Below are positions 1 to 5,188 of a stretch of 5,188 nucleotides of DNA, piece by piece. Location: the NCBI GenBank assembly GCA_964649825.1, contig CAZYQW010000105.1:1-5188 (forward strand). Reading direction: 5' to 3'. Below the pieces are notes generated by a model. That model saw nothing but the letters and a program-made list of their open reading frames with translations, did no database searches and was not told the origin of the DNA. The DNA comes from CAZYQW01 sp964649825 (GTDB taxonomy: Bacteria > Planctomycetota > B15-G4 > JADJEK01). A program made the position numbers and the translations under genes. Position 1 is the stretch's first letter. Each line of letters begins with the position of its first letter.

Positions 1-48
1 TGAAGGGTGAAGGGTGAAAGCATTCTTTCCCCCTTTCACTCTTCAAAC
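1..48. repeat. Intergenic heptamer-repeat hairpin, copy 1 (cut by window edge)
   Basis: This copy is built from 7-nt units of the form TGAAGGG/TGAAAG. The left arm at 8-20 (TGAAGGGTGAAAG) pairs with 33-45 (CTTTCACTCTTCA) at 12 of 13 positions plus one G-T wobble, around a 12-nt loop. The right end (37-48, CACTCTTCAAAC) is the exact reverse complement of 2729-2740 in copy 2. The core at 14-31 matches the reverse complement of 2770-2787 at 16 of 18 positions. The sortase stop codon (36-38) lies inside it. No T-tract follows the hairpin, so it is not a standard intrinsic terminator, although it could still end or stabilise the transcript. Confidence 0.8.
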
Positions 49-653
49 CTCGACGTGTGTCGCTCGGCAGTCACAAGCCACCGCAGTGGACCCCCGGGTC
101 GAATCGCGTCGAACGGGTAACAGGTCACGAGTGTCAGGCGATCCGAGCCGTGATGAAGGAGACGCGTGTCCCGCTGGTCGACGATCTCGGTGCTCGTGAC
201 GCGGTAGGTCAGCCGCTCGCCAACCGGCGTCTCGAGCTCGACGAGATCACCTCGCCTGACATCGCGCAGGACACGAAAGTGTGTGTCGCGGTGTCCCGCG
301 ATCCCGACGTTCCCGGAGGAGCCCGGGAGTGCCGTTCCGTCGATGTGTCCCGGCGCGAACGCCAGCGTTCGACCGCTTGCTCCCGTGAGGACGATGAGCG
401 ACACCCCGTCATGATCGACGAGCCGAAGCCGGGCGAGGGGATGCGTGTCGGCCCACGGCCACGGCTTTGCGTCTCTCTCGCCGTCTTGTGTCTTCCGCCA
501 GGCGCGCTCGAGGAGGCGCTGCGCGAGCCATGCCTTGACGTCGATCCATGTCGCCTGCGCAAGCAGGCTTCCGCCCACGAGCATCAGCAGGACGACGGCC
601 ACTCGATGTGTCCATCGAACGAAGCCGACAGTGGTGATGCAAGTGGTCGTCAT
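36..653 (-). CDS. Class GN-type sortase (membrane cysteine transpeptidase)
   Basis: This 205-residue protein has one N-terminal membrane anchor (about residues 15-36, after a basic WTHR) followed by an extracytoplasmic sortase domain. The visible catalytic set is His121 in GHRDTHF, Cys178 in TLVTCYPF and Arg191 in GGPLRWLV. The conserved stretches KAWLAQRLLERAW (40-52), KPWPWADT (63-70) and SGRTLAF (93-99) are typical of the sortases once called marine proteobacterial sortases (TIGR03784), and the length is normal. Sortases cleave an LPxTG-like signal and transfer the substrate to a nucleophile; the acceptor in Gram-negative cells is not known to me. The gene starts 9 bp after the VWA gene stops, so the two are very likely co-transcribed and translationally coupled; only a weak GGTG lies upstream of the ATG. 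The last residues (FEE) and the stop codon are encoded by the adjoining repeat. Confidence 0.93.
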   Translation of the reverse strand: MTTTCITTVGFVRWTHRVAVVLLMLVGGSLLAQATWIDVKAWLAQRLLERAWRKTQDGERDAKPWPWADTHPLARLRLVDHDGVSLIVLTGASGRTLAFAPGHIDGTALPGSSGNVGIAGHRDTHFRVLRDVRRGDLVELETPVGERLTYRVTSTEIVDQRDTRLLHHGSDRLTLVTCYPFDAIRPGGPLRWLVTAERHTSRFEE

Positions 654-662
654 GGCGGAAGC

Positions 663-2675
663 TCACCACCCGCCGCGAAGGCGTGCCGCAGCCAGAAGCG
701 TCAGTGCGAGGCCCAACACGGCCAGCCCCTGGAGCAACAACAGCTTCGATGCCGTGCCGCCCTGAGGGAGTATCCCGCTCTCGATGCCACCCCATCCTGC
801 CGGGAGGTTCACTTCCACGGGCACGCTCTCGCAGACCTCACCTGCGATCGGCCCGCTTCGGTCGACGGCAACGAAGCTGGTGTACCTCGTCAGGAGCCGG
901 TTCCGTAGCGCCAGCTCGACCACCTGCGGCCTCACCTCCGCCTCCGTAGCGCCCAGAATGAGACTCTCCTCGAGCGATTCGACCTTGCGTTGCGCGAAGT
1001 AGCGGGAGATGCCTGACATCTCTCGCGTGTGCGACCTCGAGATGTCGTCTCTCCAGGGAGTCCCCGCGCCGGTGGTCACACGAAGGCGCGGTGCGGCGTT
1101 CTCGGTCCGCATCGTCACCACGAGCGGCTCGCCCGCGTAGAGATCAGGGATGGGGCTCGGATGAATCTCGACGCCCGGCTCATCCGACTCGATCGTGATC
1201 CCGGTCAGCACCGGGCTCTCGAGCTTGCGAAACAGGACGCTCATGGTCGACTGAACCTCCGCCTCGGCGCCGACGAACGTGTACGTGCCACGGCCCGCCT
1301 TCGCGATCAGGTTCATCAGATGCGCATTCGGCGCCGATCCGATGCCGACGGTGAAGATGCGGCTCGTTCCGAGGCGCGCGTGGACGAATCGGAAGAGTCC
1401 GGCTTCGTTTCCCACCTGTCCGTCGGTGATGAAGACGACCTGCCTGACAGCGGTCGGATTGACGGACGGGATGCCGAGCGCGGCGGCAAGGGCAGGCTCC
1501 ATCTCGGTTCCGCCGCGCGAGCGAAGACCGTCGATCCACTGGAGCGCGGTCTCGCGCGTCCGGTCATCCACGGGCTCGAGGCCGTCGAACATCCGGCGCG
1601 TGACCGAGTTGAACTCGATGATCTCGAACCGGTCGATCGGACGGAGGCGCGCGACCGCATCACGGAGGGCGGCCTTCGCCTGGGCGATCGACGGACCCCC
1701 CATCGACCCCGAGGTGTCGATGATGAAGATCACCTCCTTGGGAACCGTGCCTGCCAGGCCGGTGTCAGGCGGCATGACGACGACCATCGTCGACGTGCTG
1801 CCGTCAGCGTTCGTCTCGGAGAAGCGCGCGGCCCGCGGCTCACGGCCGGACTCCGGAATCCAGCGCAACACGAAGTCCCGATCAGCCGGCTGTTCCTGTT
1901 CGCGAAGCGAGATGTAGTGATGCGTTCCCGCGATGAGAGACGTTTCGACGACGTGAGAGGGAGACGCGAGGGAGGCAAGGGGGACTCCCGCGTCGAGATC
2001 GACCGCAAGGCGGAGCGGGTTCCCGCGGCGGTCCACGTCGTAGTGAATGTCAGGCATCCGCTCATCGCCTGCGACAGTGCCACGCGCTGGCTCCTCCTCC
2101 GAGGGCACCGCGGGTTCGTAGCGCGGTGCGACCACGGTTGGGAAGCGGAGCTCGAACACACCGTCCGCAAACGCGACGACAGCCTGGTACTCGATCTCGA
2201 CCTCGATCGAATCTCTCGCACCGACGTTTGCGAGCGAGATGCTGAACACGTTCGGACGATTGCGCTCGACGATCGACGCCGTGCGCCCTTCAGCGCGCGC
2301 CTGTTCGAAGATCTGCTGCGCCTCCAGGCGCTCGTGGATCTCTCCCTCGATCGTCCGTCCTCCAATCCTCATGCGATAGGCGTCGACGGCTGCGCCTTCG
2401 GGAAGGGGGAAGACGTACCTTGCGTCGACGCACGAGTCGAAGGGATTCACGAACTGCTGCACCACCCTGGCTCGAGAGAGCATTCCGGTCACGCCGATCG
2501 AGACGTCGGTCCCCACCGTCACGGCCTCGATGTACACGCCTCGATGCCGCGTCTTGATGAGCAGACTCCCGGAGCCCACGTCGTCGATCCGCACGAGGCG
2601 TTCCGTCATGCCGGTCTGCGCGGAAGCGGAGATTGTCAGCAGAAGAAGCAGAGTGAAAACGGGAAGTCGTCGCAT
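663..2675 (-). CDS. Secreted VIT and VWA domain protein, sortase target
   Basis: This 670-residue protein has a signal peptide at residues 1-20 (MRR, a leucine-rich core, cleavage probably after SASA). A VIT (inter-alpha-trypsin) domain spans about 30-165, with the hallmark YVFPLPEGAAVDAYRM at 87-102. A VWA domain spans about 313-485 and has a complete metal-binding MIDAS site: D320, S322 and S324 (DTSGSM), T390 (RGGTE) and D418 (ITDG). A beta-rich region follows to about 625, then an LPQGGT sorting signal, a hydrophobic helix and a basic tail. This architecture next to a sortase matches the family described as marine proteobacterial sortase target protein (TIGR03788). It probably mediates metal-dependent binding at the cell envelope; the ligand is unknown. 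The start is chosen for its signal peptide and the GAGGTG ribosome binding site 4 nt upstream. Only two cysteines were seen (C82 and C615). Confidence 0.93.
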   Translation of the reverse strand: MRRLPVFTLLLLLTISASAQTGMTERLVRIDDVGSGSLLIKTRHRGVYIEAVTVGTDVSIGVTGMLSRARVVQQFVNPFDSCVDARYVFPLPEGAAVDAYRMRIGGRTIEGEIHERLEAQQIFEQARAEGRTASIVERNRPNVFSISLANVGARDSIEVEIEYQAVVAFADGVFELRFPTVVAPRYEPAVPSEEEPARGTVAGDERMPDIHYDVDRRGNPLRLAVDLDAGVPLASLASPSHVVETSLIAGTHHYISLREQEQPADRDFVLRWIPESGREPRAARFSETNADGSTSTMVVVMPPDTGLAGTVPKEVIFIIDTSGSMGGPSIAQAKAALRDAVARLRPIDRFEIIEFNSVTRRMFDGLEPVDDRTRETALQWIDGLRSRGGTEMEPALAAALGIPSVNPTAVRQVVFITDGQVGNEAGLFRFVHARLGTSRIFTVGIGSAPNAHLMNLIAKAGRGTYTFVGAEAEVQSTMSVLFRKLESPVLTGITIESDEPGVEIHPSPIPDLYAGEPLVVTMRTENAAPRLRVTTGAGTPWRDDISRSHTREMSGISRYFAQRKVESLEESLILGATEAEVRPQVVELALRNRLLTRYTSFVAVDRSGPIAGEVCESVPVEVNLPAGWGGIESGILPQGGTASKLLLLQGLAVLGLALTLLAAARLRGGW
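666..770 (-). other. C-terminal sorting signal of the VWA protein
   Basis: Residues 636-670 have the three-part layout of a cell-wall sorting signal: LPQGGT at 636-641 (bases 753-770), a hydrophobic stretch at about 645-664, and a short tail with arginines at 665 and 667. The motif differs from canonical LPxTG, having glycine at positions 4 and 5 followed by threonine. The partner sortase is encoded immediately downstream. Confidence 0.85.
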
Positions 2676-2679
2676 CGTT

Positions 2680-2685
2680 CACCTC
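2680..2685 (-). promoter_or_regulatory. Ribosome binding site of the VWA gene
   Basis: GAGGTG on the minus strand lies 4 nt (AACG) before the ATG at 2673-2675. It is the clearest Shine-Dalgarno sequence in the window and fixes the start used here. A further ATG at about 2725-2727 opens a different reading frame and has no such site. No convincing -35/-10 pair was found between this site and the upstream repeat. Confidence 0.75.
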
Positions 2686-2728
2686 GTCGTCGAATGTCGA
2701 GGAGGGAGCGATGCCGGATGCGTGCCAT

Positions 2729-2810
2729 GTTTGAAGAGTGAGGGGAACTGAAGGGGTGAAGGGTGAAAGGTGAAAGGATGCTTTCACTCTTCACTCGTCA
2801 CCTTTCACTC
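2729..2810. repeat. Intergenic heptamer-repeat hairpin, copy 2
   Basis: The copy begins GTTTGAAGAGTG (2729-2740), continues as GGTGAAGGGTGAAAGGTGAAAG-type units, and then turns to the complementary CTTTCAC/TTCACTC units. The arms 2758-2776 and 2781-2799 face each other across a 4-nt loop (GATG) and pair at 17 of 19 positions, counting two wobbles; the innermost 7 pairs (GTGAAAG/CTTTCAC) are perfect. It separates vapC from the VWA gene and contains the vapC stop codon. It has no T-tract on either strand, so any terminator role would not be of the standard intrinsic type. Confidence 0.85.
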
Positions 2811-3208
2811 GCCCACAGCGGAAAGGTCATGTGCGCGGATGCGTGGTGGAAATCCCGATCGGTCGAAAGCAGCATGAGCTCGTGACGCTGGCAGAGTTGA
2901 ATCAGCAGGGCGTCGATGGTTCCGATCTGGACGCCGCCCCGCCGACAGATGTTGCGGACCTCCGCGGCAGCCATGTGGTCCTGACGGTCGGGTACGAGCA
3001 ATGGGAGTATCGAGAACCGCTCGAGAATCACGGCTCGGTCTTTCGGTCCGCTGAAGCCCTGGAGAAGCTCCTGGAGAACGAGACCGGTGATGAAGATCGC
3101 TTCGCCTTCCTCGATCGCCCGGCGCAATCTGGCGACCTCGGGAGTACTTCCCGCGGGTTCCCGCCGCAGGGCGAGCGACCAGACGCTCGTGTCGACGAAG
3201 AGATTCAC
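2798..3208 (-). CDS. vapC: VapC-like PIN-domain toxin (ribonuclease)
   Basis: This 136-residue PIN-domain protein is the toxin of a type II toxin-antitoxin pair. PIN toxins cut RNA using a cluster of acidic residues that hold Mg2+ or Mn2+. Here these are D6 (LFVDTSVW), E47 (LVLQELLQG), D99 (GTIDALL) and D117 (STDRDF), in the usual order and spacing. The start is a GTG at 3206-3208 that overlaps the vapB stop codon by 4 nt (GTGA). A longer in-frame reading from 3433 only reads through vapB in another frame. There is no strong ribosome binding site at the GTG, so translation probably depends on coupling to vapB, which would keep toxin output below antitoxin. The final residues (SER) and the stop codon come from the neighbouring repeat. 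The RNA target cannot be told from the sequence. Confidence 0.92.
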   Translation of the reverse strand: MNLFVDTSVWSLALRREPAGSTPEVARLRRAIEEGEAIFITGLVLQELLQGFSGPKDRAVILERFSILPLLVPDRQDHMAAAEVRNICRRGGVQIGTIDALLIQLCQRHELMLLSTDRDFHHASAHMTFPLWASER

Positions 3209-3405
3209 GAGCGGGAGCGATCGGCCTTGTAGTCGAAATCGGAGTCCCACTCGAGAGCGCCGAAGAGCTCGAGCAGCCGCTTTTGTTCCCTCCGTGCGAC
3301 GAACTCTTTGAGCGCCATCGTGACCGTAGCGGTCTTGGTCCTCTGCCCACTCACTTCGAGCGCACGTTCGAGTAGCTGGGGATCGATTTCGAGATTCGTC
3401 GCCAT
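3205..3405 (-). CDS. vapB: VapB-family antitoxin
   Basis: This 66-residue antitoxin matches the VapB family of PF09957. It has an N-terminal DNA-binding and dimerising part (MATNLEIDPQLLERAL), a KTATVTMALKEFVARR helix region, and the characteristic tail LLELFGALEWDSDFDYKADR, which in this family wraps the toxin. The start at 3403-3405 is chosen because MATNLxID is the normal beginning of the family. Upstream in-frame ATGs at 3421-3423, 3433-3435 and 3526-3528 would add residues encoded by the operator and the repeat. No ribosome binding site precedes the chosen ATG, and the predicted -10 lies only 6 nt upstream, which suggests a leaderless transcript. By analogy with other VapBC pairs, the complex probably represses its own promoter through the inverted repeat that overlaps the start codon. 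Confidence 0.92.
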   Translation of the reverse strand: MATNLEIDPQLLERALEVSGQRTKTATVTMALKEFVARREQKRLLELFGALEWDSDFDYKADRSRS

Positions 3406-3426
3406 GTGCGAAGTATCGCACATGGC
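3401..3426. promoter_or_regulatory. Inverted-repeat operator of vapBC
   Basis: The 11-bp arms GCCATGTGCGA (3401-3411) and TCGCACATGGC (3416-3426) are perfect inverted repeats around a 4-bp spacer (AGTA). The vapB start codon lies in the left arm and the predicted -10 covers the spacer. A further GCACAT half-site occurs at 3430-3435, in the same orientation as the one at 3418-3423. Position and symmetry fit autoregulation by the VapBC complex; binding itself is inferred. Confidence 0.7.
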
Positions 3427-3440
3427 CCCGCACATAACAA
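3412..3440 (-). promoter_or_regulatory. Predicted vapBC promoter
   Basis: On the minus strand, TTGTTA (3435-3440) is followed after exactly 17 nt by GATACT (3412-3417). Each matches the sigma-70 consensus at 4 of 6 positions, and TGC just before the -10 makes it an extended -10. Transcription would start at or within a base or two of the vapB ATG. The -35 sits at the edge of repeat copy 3. Confidence 0.5.
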
Positions 3441-3444
3441 ATTG

Positions 3445-3537
3445 GTGAAGGTGAAGAGTGAAGGGGGAGAGGAAGTTTGAAGGGTGAAGAGTGAAGAGAG
3501 AAGGGCTAGTCCACTCTTCACCCTTCACTCTTCACCC
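3445..3537. repeat. Intergenic heptamer-repeat hairpin, copy 3
   Basis: The copy consists of GTGAAGGTGAAGAGTGAAGG units, an inner GTTTGAAGGGTG (3475-3486) shared with the other copies, and complementary CTTCACYC units on the right. GGGTGAAGAGTGAAG (3482-3496) is a perfect 15-bp inverted repeat of 3523-3537, with a 26-nt loop; other registers can also pair. It lies between the peptidase stop and the vapBC promoter, and the peptidase stop codon (3532-3534) is within its right arm. The loop differs from the core shared by copies 1 and 2. Confidence 0.85.
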
Positions 3538-5188
3538 ATCACCCCGCTCGATCGCGTATCTCACGATCACAGATTGGAACTTCTGGCTCTCCCTGCGCTT
3601 CTTCGCGATGACGTCGTGAACCTCCGGGGTCCAGGTGGTCCACTTGTCCATGAACGCTTCCGCGCGCGCGCGATCTCCGGCGTGTTGGATCGCGAGGACC
3701 TCCTTCAACAGCGAGGCTGCGACGTCGTGGTACTTCTCGTAGCGGATCGCGAGCAGGCCGGTCTTTGCGTCGAAGAACAGGAGTCCCCGGTCGAGGAACC
3801 AGTTGAACTGCATGAGTTGCATTGTCTGGTAGGGTTGGTCACGGCGCGGCTTGACGGTCTGGAGGGTCCGCAGGATGCCGCTCGCATAGAACGATTGAAG
3901 GCTCGAGTCGTCGAGGTAGCCGGTCCGTCGAAGCTCCTTTGCGGCGTAGAGCGATACGAGGTCGGCCTTCATCTCCTCGTACGAGTCGGCCGTCGACTCG
4001 AGGGCGACGTCGAGTGTGCGCCCCTTCGCGTCACGGTCGACGCCGAGGTAGTGGCCGATCTCGTGCCAGAGCGTGCGATTGAAGTTGCCGTCGGGGCGGA
4101 GGTCGTCCCGGAGGTCCGCCGCGACGACGGCGTCCCAGCCCGCCTTCGCGTTCTCGAAGATCGTCTCGTTGCGCATGATGTTCTCGCGCAGGAGAATCGT
4201 TCGCCCGTACCGGCGAGAGAAGAGCGCGTCGTTAGGCAGGATCGTCGCCGTGTTCTGTCCGCGCGACTGGCCGAAGTCGGCGATGATCTCGTAGACGCCG
4301 ACCGGGATGTCCTCGCGCACCCGCTTCCTGTGCTCGTAGGGAAGCGAGTCCTCGATCGACTGAATCCCCGTGATTGCGCCACGCAGCTTCGCGCTCTCCT
4401 CGGCGTTCCGCTTGAGGAGGCTCAGCGACATGAACGCCTTCACGCCGTACATCGCGTCGTCGTAGGTCTCGTAGGAGCCGATCTGTGCGTTCAGCGTTCC
4501 GAAGCGCCCGGTGATCCACGACGCGTCGCCGCTCTCGTAATCGTCGCTGAGGAAGTCGCGCGCGCGGTTGCGAAGGTAGCGTGCGAACTCGGCGTCGTCT
4601 CCCTCGACCGCGCCGGCAGCCCGGTTGAGAAGGCGGTAGACCCTCGTGATCTCCTCAGGCCATTGGACCGACTGCGGCACGGCATAGAACGTCCACTCCT
4701 CGGATTTTGATCGAATCGATTCGAGATGCGAGGCGAGGCCCGGATGGAGGATGTCGAGCGCGGGGTACGTCCTCAGGACACCGAGGTCGCGATCGAGACT
4801 CGCGGCGTTGTTTCGCCTGACAACGGTGCGCTCGCCGAGAATCGACTCGCGCTGCGCGGGATACCTGGCGAGAAACGCGTCGATCTCCTCTTTCGTCGCG
4901 CCGGCCGGATAGACGTTCCGCGTCACGGCCTGCGGCGCGGCGGGAAGGAAGGCCTCTCTCTTGTTCTCGAGCGTCGTCGCGATCGGACCCTGGTTGAGGC
5001 GGTAGAGGTCGAGAAGGTTCTGTGTCGCCTTCCCTCGGCCCGTCTTCGCGTGAAGCTCCTCCAGCGCCTTCGCCGCCGCGAGGGCCTCGGGATGACGCGC
5101 GTCCTCGTAGAGCCGCTGGAGAATGGTGCCCGCTTCCAGCAGGGCGTCCACGGCGGCCCGCTCACCTTCTGTCAGGCCTGACAGATCG
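3532..5188 (-). CDS. M49-like zinc metallopeptidase (partial, 5' end outside window)
   Basis: The frame is open from the right edge to the stop at 3532-3534, giving 551 visible residues (numbered here from the edge, DLSGL). The zinc site is HEIGH at 375-379 (bases 4051-4065), followed by EEMKADLVSLY from 404, where the second Glu (405) is the likely third ligand. IGSYETYDDAMYGVKAF at about 236-252 and LPNDALF at 317-323 resemble conserved blocks of bacterial homologues of dipeptidyl-peptidase III (family M49), as does the start LTEGERAAVDALLEAG. Classical M49 enzymes have HExxGH, whereas this one has the shorter HExxH. It is probably a peptidase acting on short peptides. Whether it is exported is unknown, since the N-terminus is missing. 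A GTG at 5149-5151 is not the true start, because clear family-like sequence continues upstream. The end (DG) runs into the repeat. Some relatives are misannotated as hydrolases of other kinds. Confidence 0.85.
   Translation of the reverse strand, partial: DLSGLTEGERAAVDALLEAGTILQRLYEDARHPEALAAAKALEELHAKTGRGKATQNLLDLYRLNQGPIATTLENKREAFLPAAPQAVTRNVYPAGATKEEIDAFLARYPAQRESILGERTVVRRNNAASLDRDLGVLRTYPALDILHPGLASHLESIRSKSEEWTFYAVPQSVQWPEEITRVYRLLNRAAGAVEGDDAEFARYLRNRARDFLSDDYESGDASWITGRFGTLNAQIGSYETYDDAMYGVKAFMSLSLLKRNAEESAKLRGAITGIQSIEDSLPYEHRKRVREDIPVGVYEIIADFGQSRGQNTATILPNDALFSRRYGRTILLRENIMRNETIFENAKAGWDAVVAADLRDDLRPDGNFNRTLWHEIGHYLGVDRDAKGRTLDVALESTADSYEEMKADLVSLYAAKELRRTGYLDDSSLQSFYASGILRTLQTVKPRRDQPYQTMQLMQFNWFLDRGLLFFDAKTGLLAIRYEKYHDVAASLLKEVLAIQHAGDRARAEAFMDKWTTWTPEVHDVIAKKRRESQKFQSVIVRYAIERGDG
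5169..5184. repeat. Perfect 16-bp palindrome inside the peptidase gene
   Basis: CTGTCAGG is followed directly by CCTGACAG, a perfect dyad with no spacer. It lies within the coding frame and encodes LSGLT in the peptidase. It could be a protein-binding site or simply chance: about 0.08 such palindromes are expected in a random sequence of this length. Confidence 0.4.

Noticed and set aside
1..48. Intrinsic terminators at the repeat hairpins
   Set aside because: No run of T follows the stems on either strand, so they were annotated as repeats and not as terminators.
57..908. Plus-strand open frame across the sortase and the end of the VWA gene
   Set aside because: The low-complexity charged translation has no family resemblance; both genes on the other strand have clear motifs.
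1029..2741. Long plus-strand open frame (570 codons) opposite the VWA gene
   Set aside because: Its translation is arginine- and aspartate-rich with no recognisable domain, and it is the antisense image of a well-supported gene in GC-rich DNA.
2798..3433. Longer vapC frame of 211 residues
   Set aside because: The upstream part is vapB read out of frame; the PIN domain begins at the GTG that overlaps the vapB stop.
3205..3528. Longer vapB start giving 107 residues
   Set aside because: The extra N-terminal residues are encoded by the repeat and the operator, and VapB family proteins begin at MATNL.
1..3537. CRISPR array from the repeated GTGAAG units
   Set aside because: The units are 7 nt long, adjacent and imperfect, with no spacers and no cas genes.
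3484..4710. Plus-strand open frame (408 codons) opposite the peptidase
   Set aside because: It starts inside the repeat, shows no domain, and is explained by the high GC content of the coding strand.

Overview
This is a GC-rich, gene-dense bacterial fragment in which every convincing gene lies on the minus strand, so transcription runs from high to low coordinates. The gene content suggests a Gram-negative or otherwise non-Firmicute bacterium: a class GN-type sortase with its single dedicated VIT/VWA target, a VapBC module, and an M49-like (dipeptidyl-peptidase III-type) zinc peptidase. The G/A-rich heptamer hairpins between genes and the peptidase type would fit Acidobacteriota or a similar soil or sediment lineage. 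That placement is an inference, because no marker gene is present.

Layout in transcription order. (1) 5188 to 3532: a zinc metallopeptidase with HEIGH and EEMKAD motifs, cut by the right window edge at its 5' end. (2) 3531 to 3406: an intergenic repeat hairpin, then a compact promoter with an 11-bp inverted-repeat operator. (3) 3405 to 2798: vapB and vapC, overlapping by 4 nt (GTGA). (4) 2797 to 2676: a second repeat hairpin and the ribosome binding site of the next gene. (5) 2675 to 663: a secreted VIT + VWA protein with a C-terminal LPQGGT sorting signal. (6) 653 to 36: its sortase, 9 bp downstream. (7) 35 to 1: a third repeat hairpin, cut by the left window edge.

The VWA protein and the sortase form a two-gene system. 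The substrate is exported by its signal peptide, held by its C-terminal hydrophobic segment, and presumably cleaved and transferred by the sortase. The toxin-antitoxin pair looks like an independent cassette lying between two repeat hairpins. The main signals beyond ordinary genes are the three related GRGTGAA-heptamer hairpins, which also supply the stop codons of the genes ending at them, and the vapBC operator, whose loop carries the predicted -10 only 6 nt from the start codon and so implies a leaderless mRNA.
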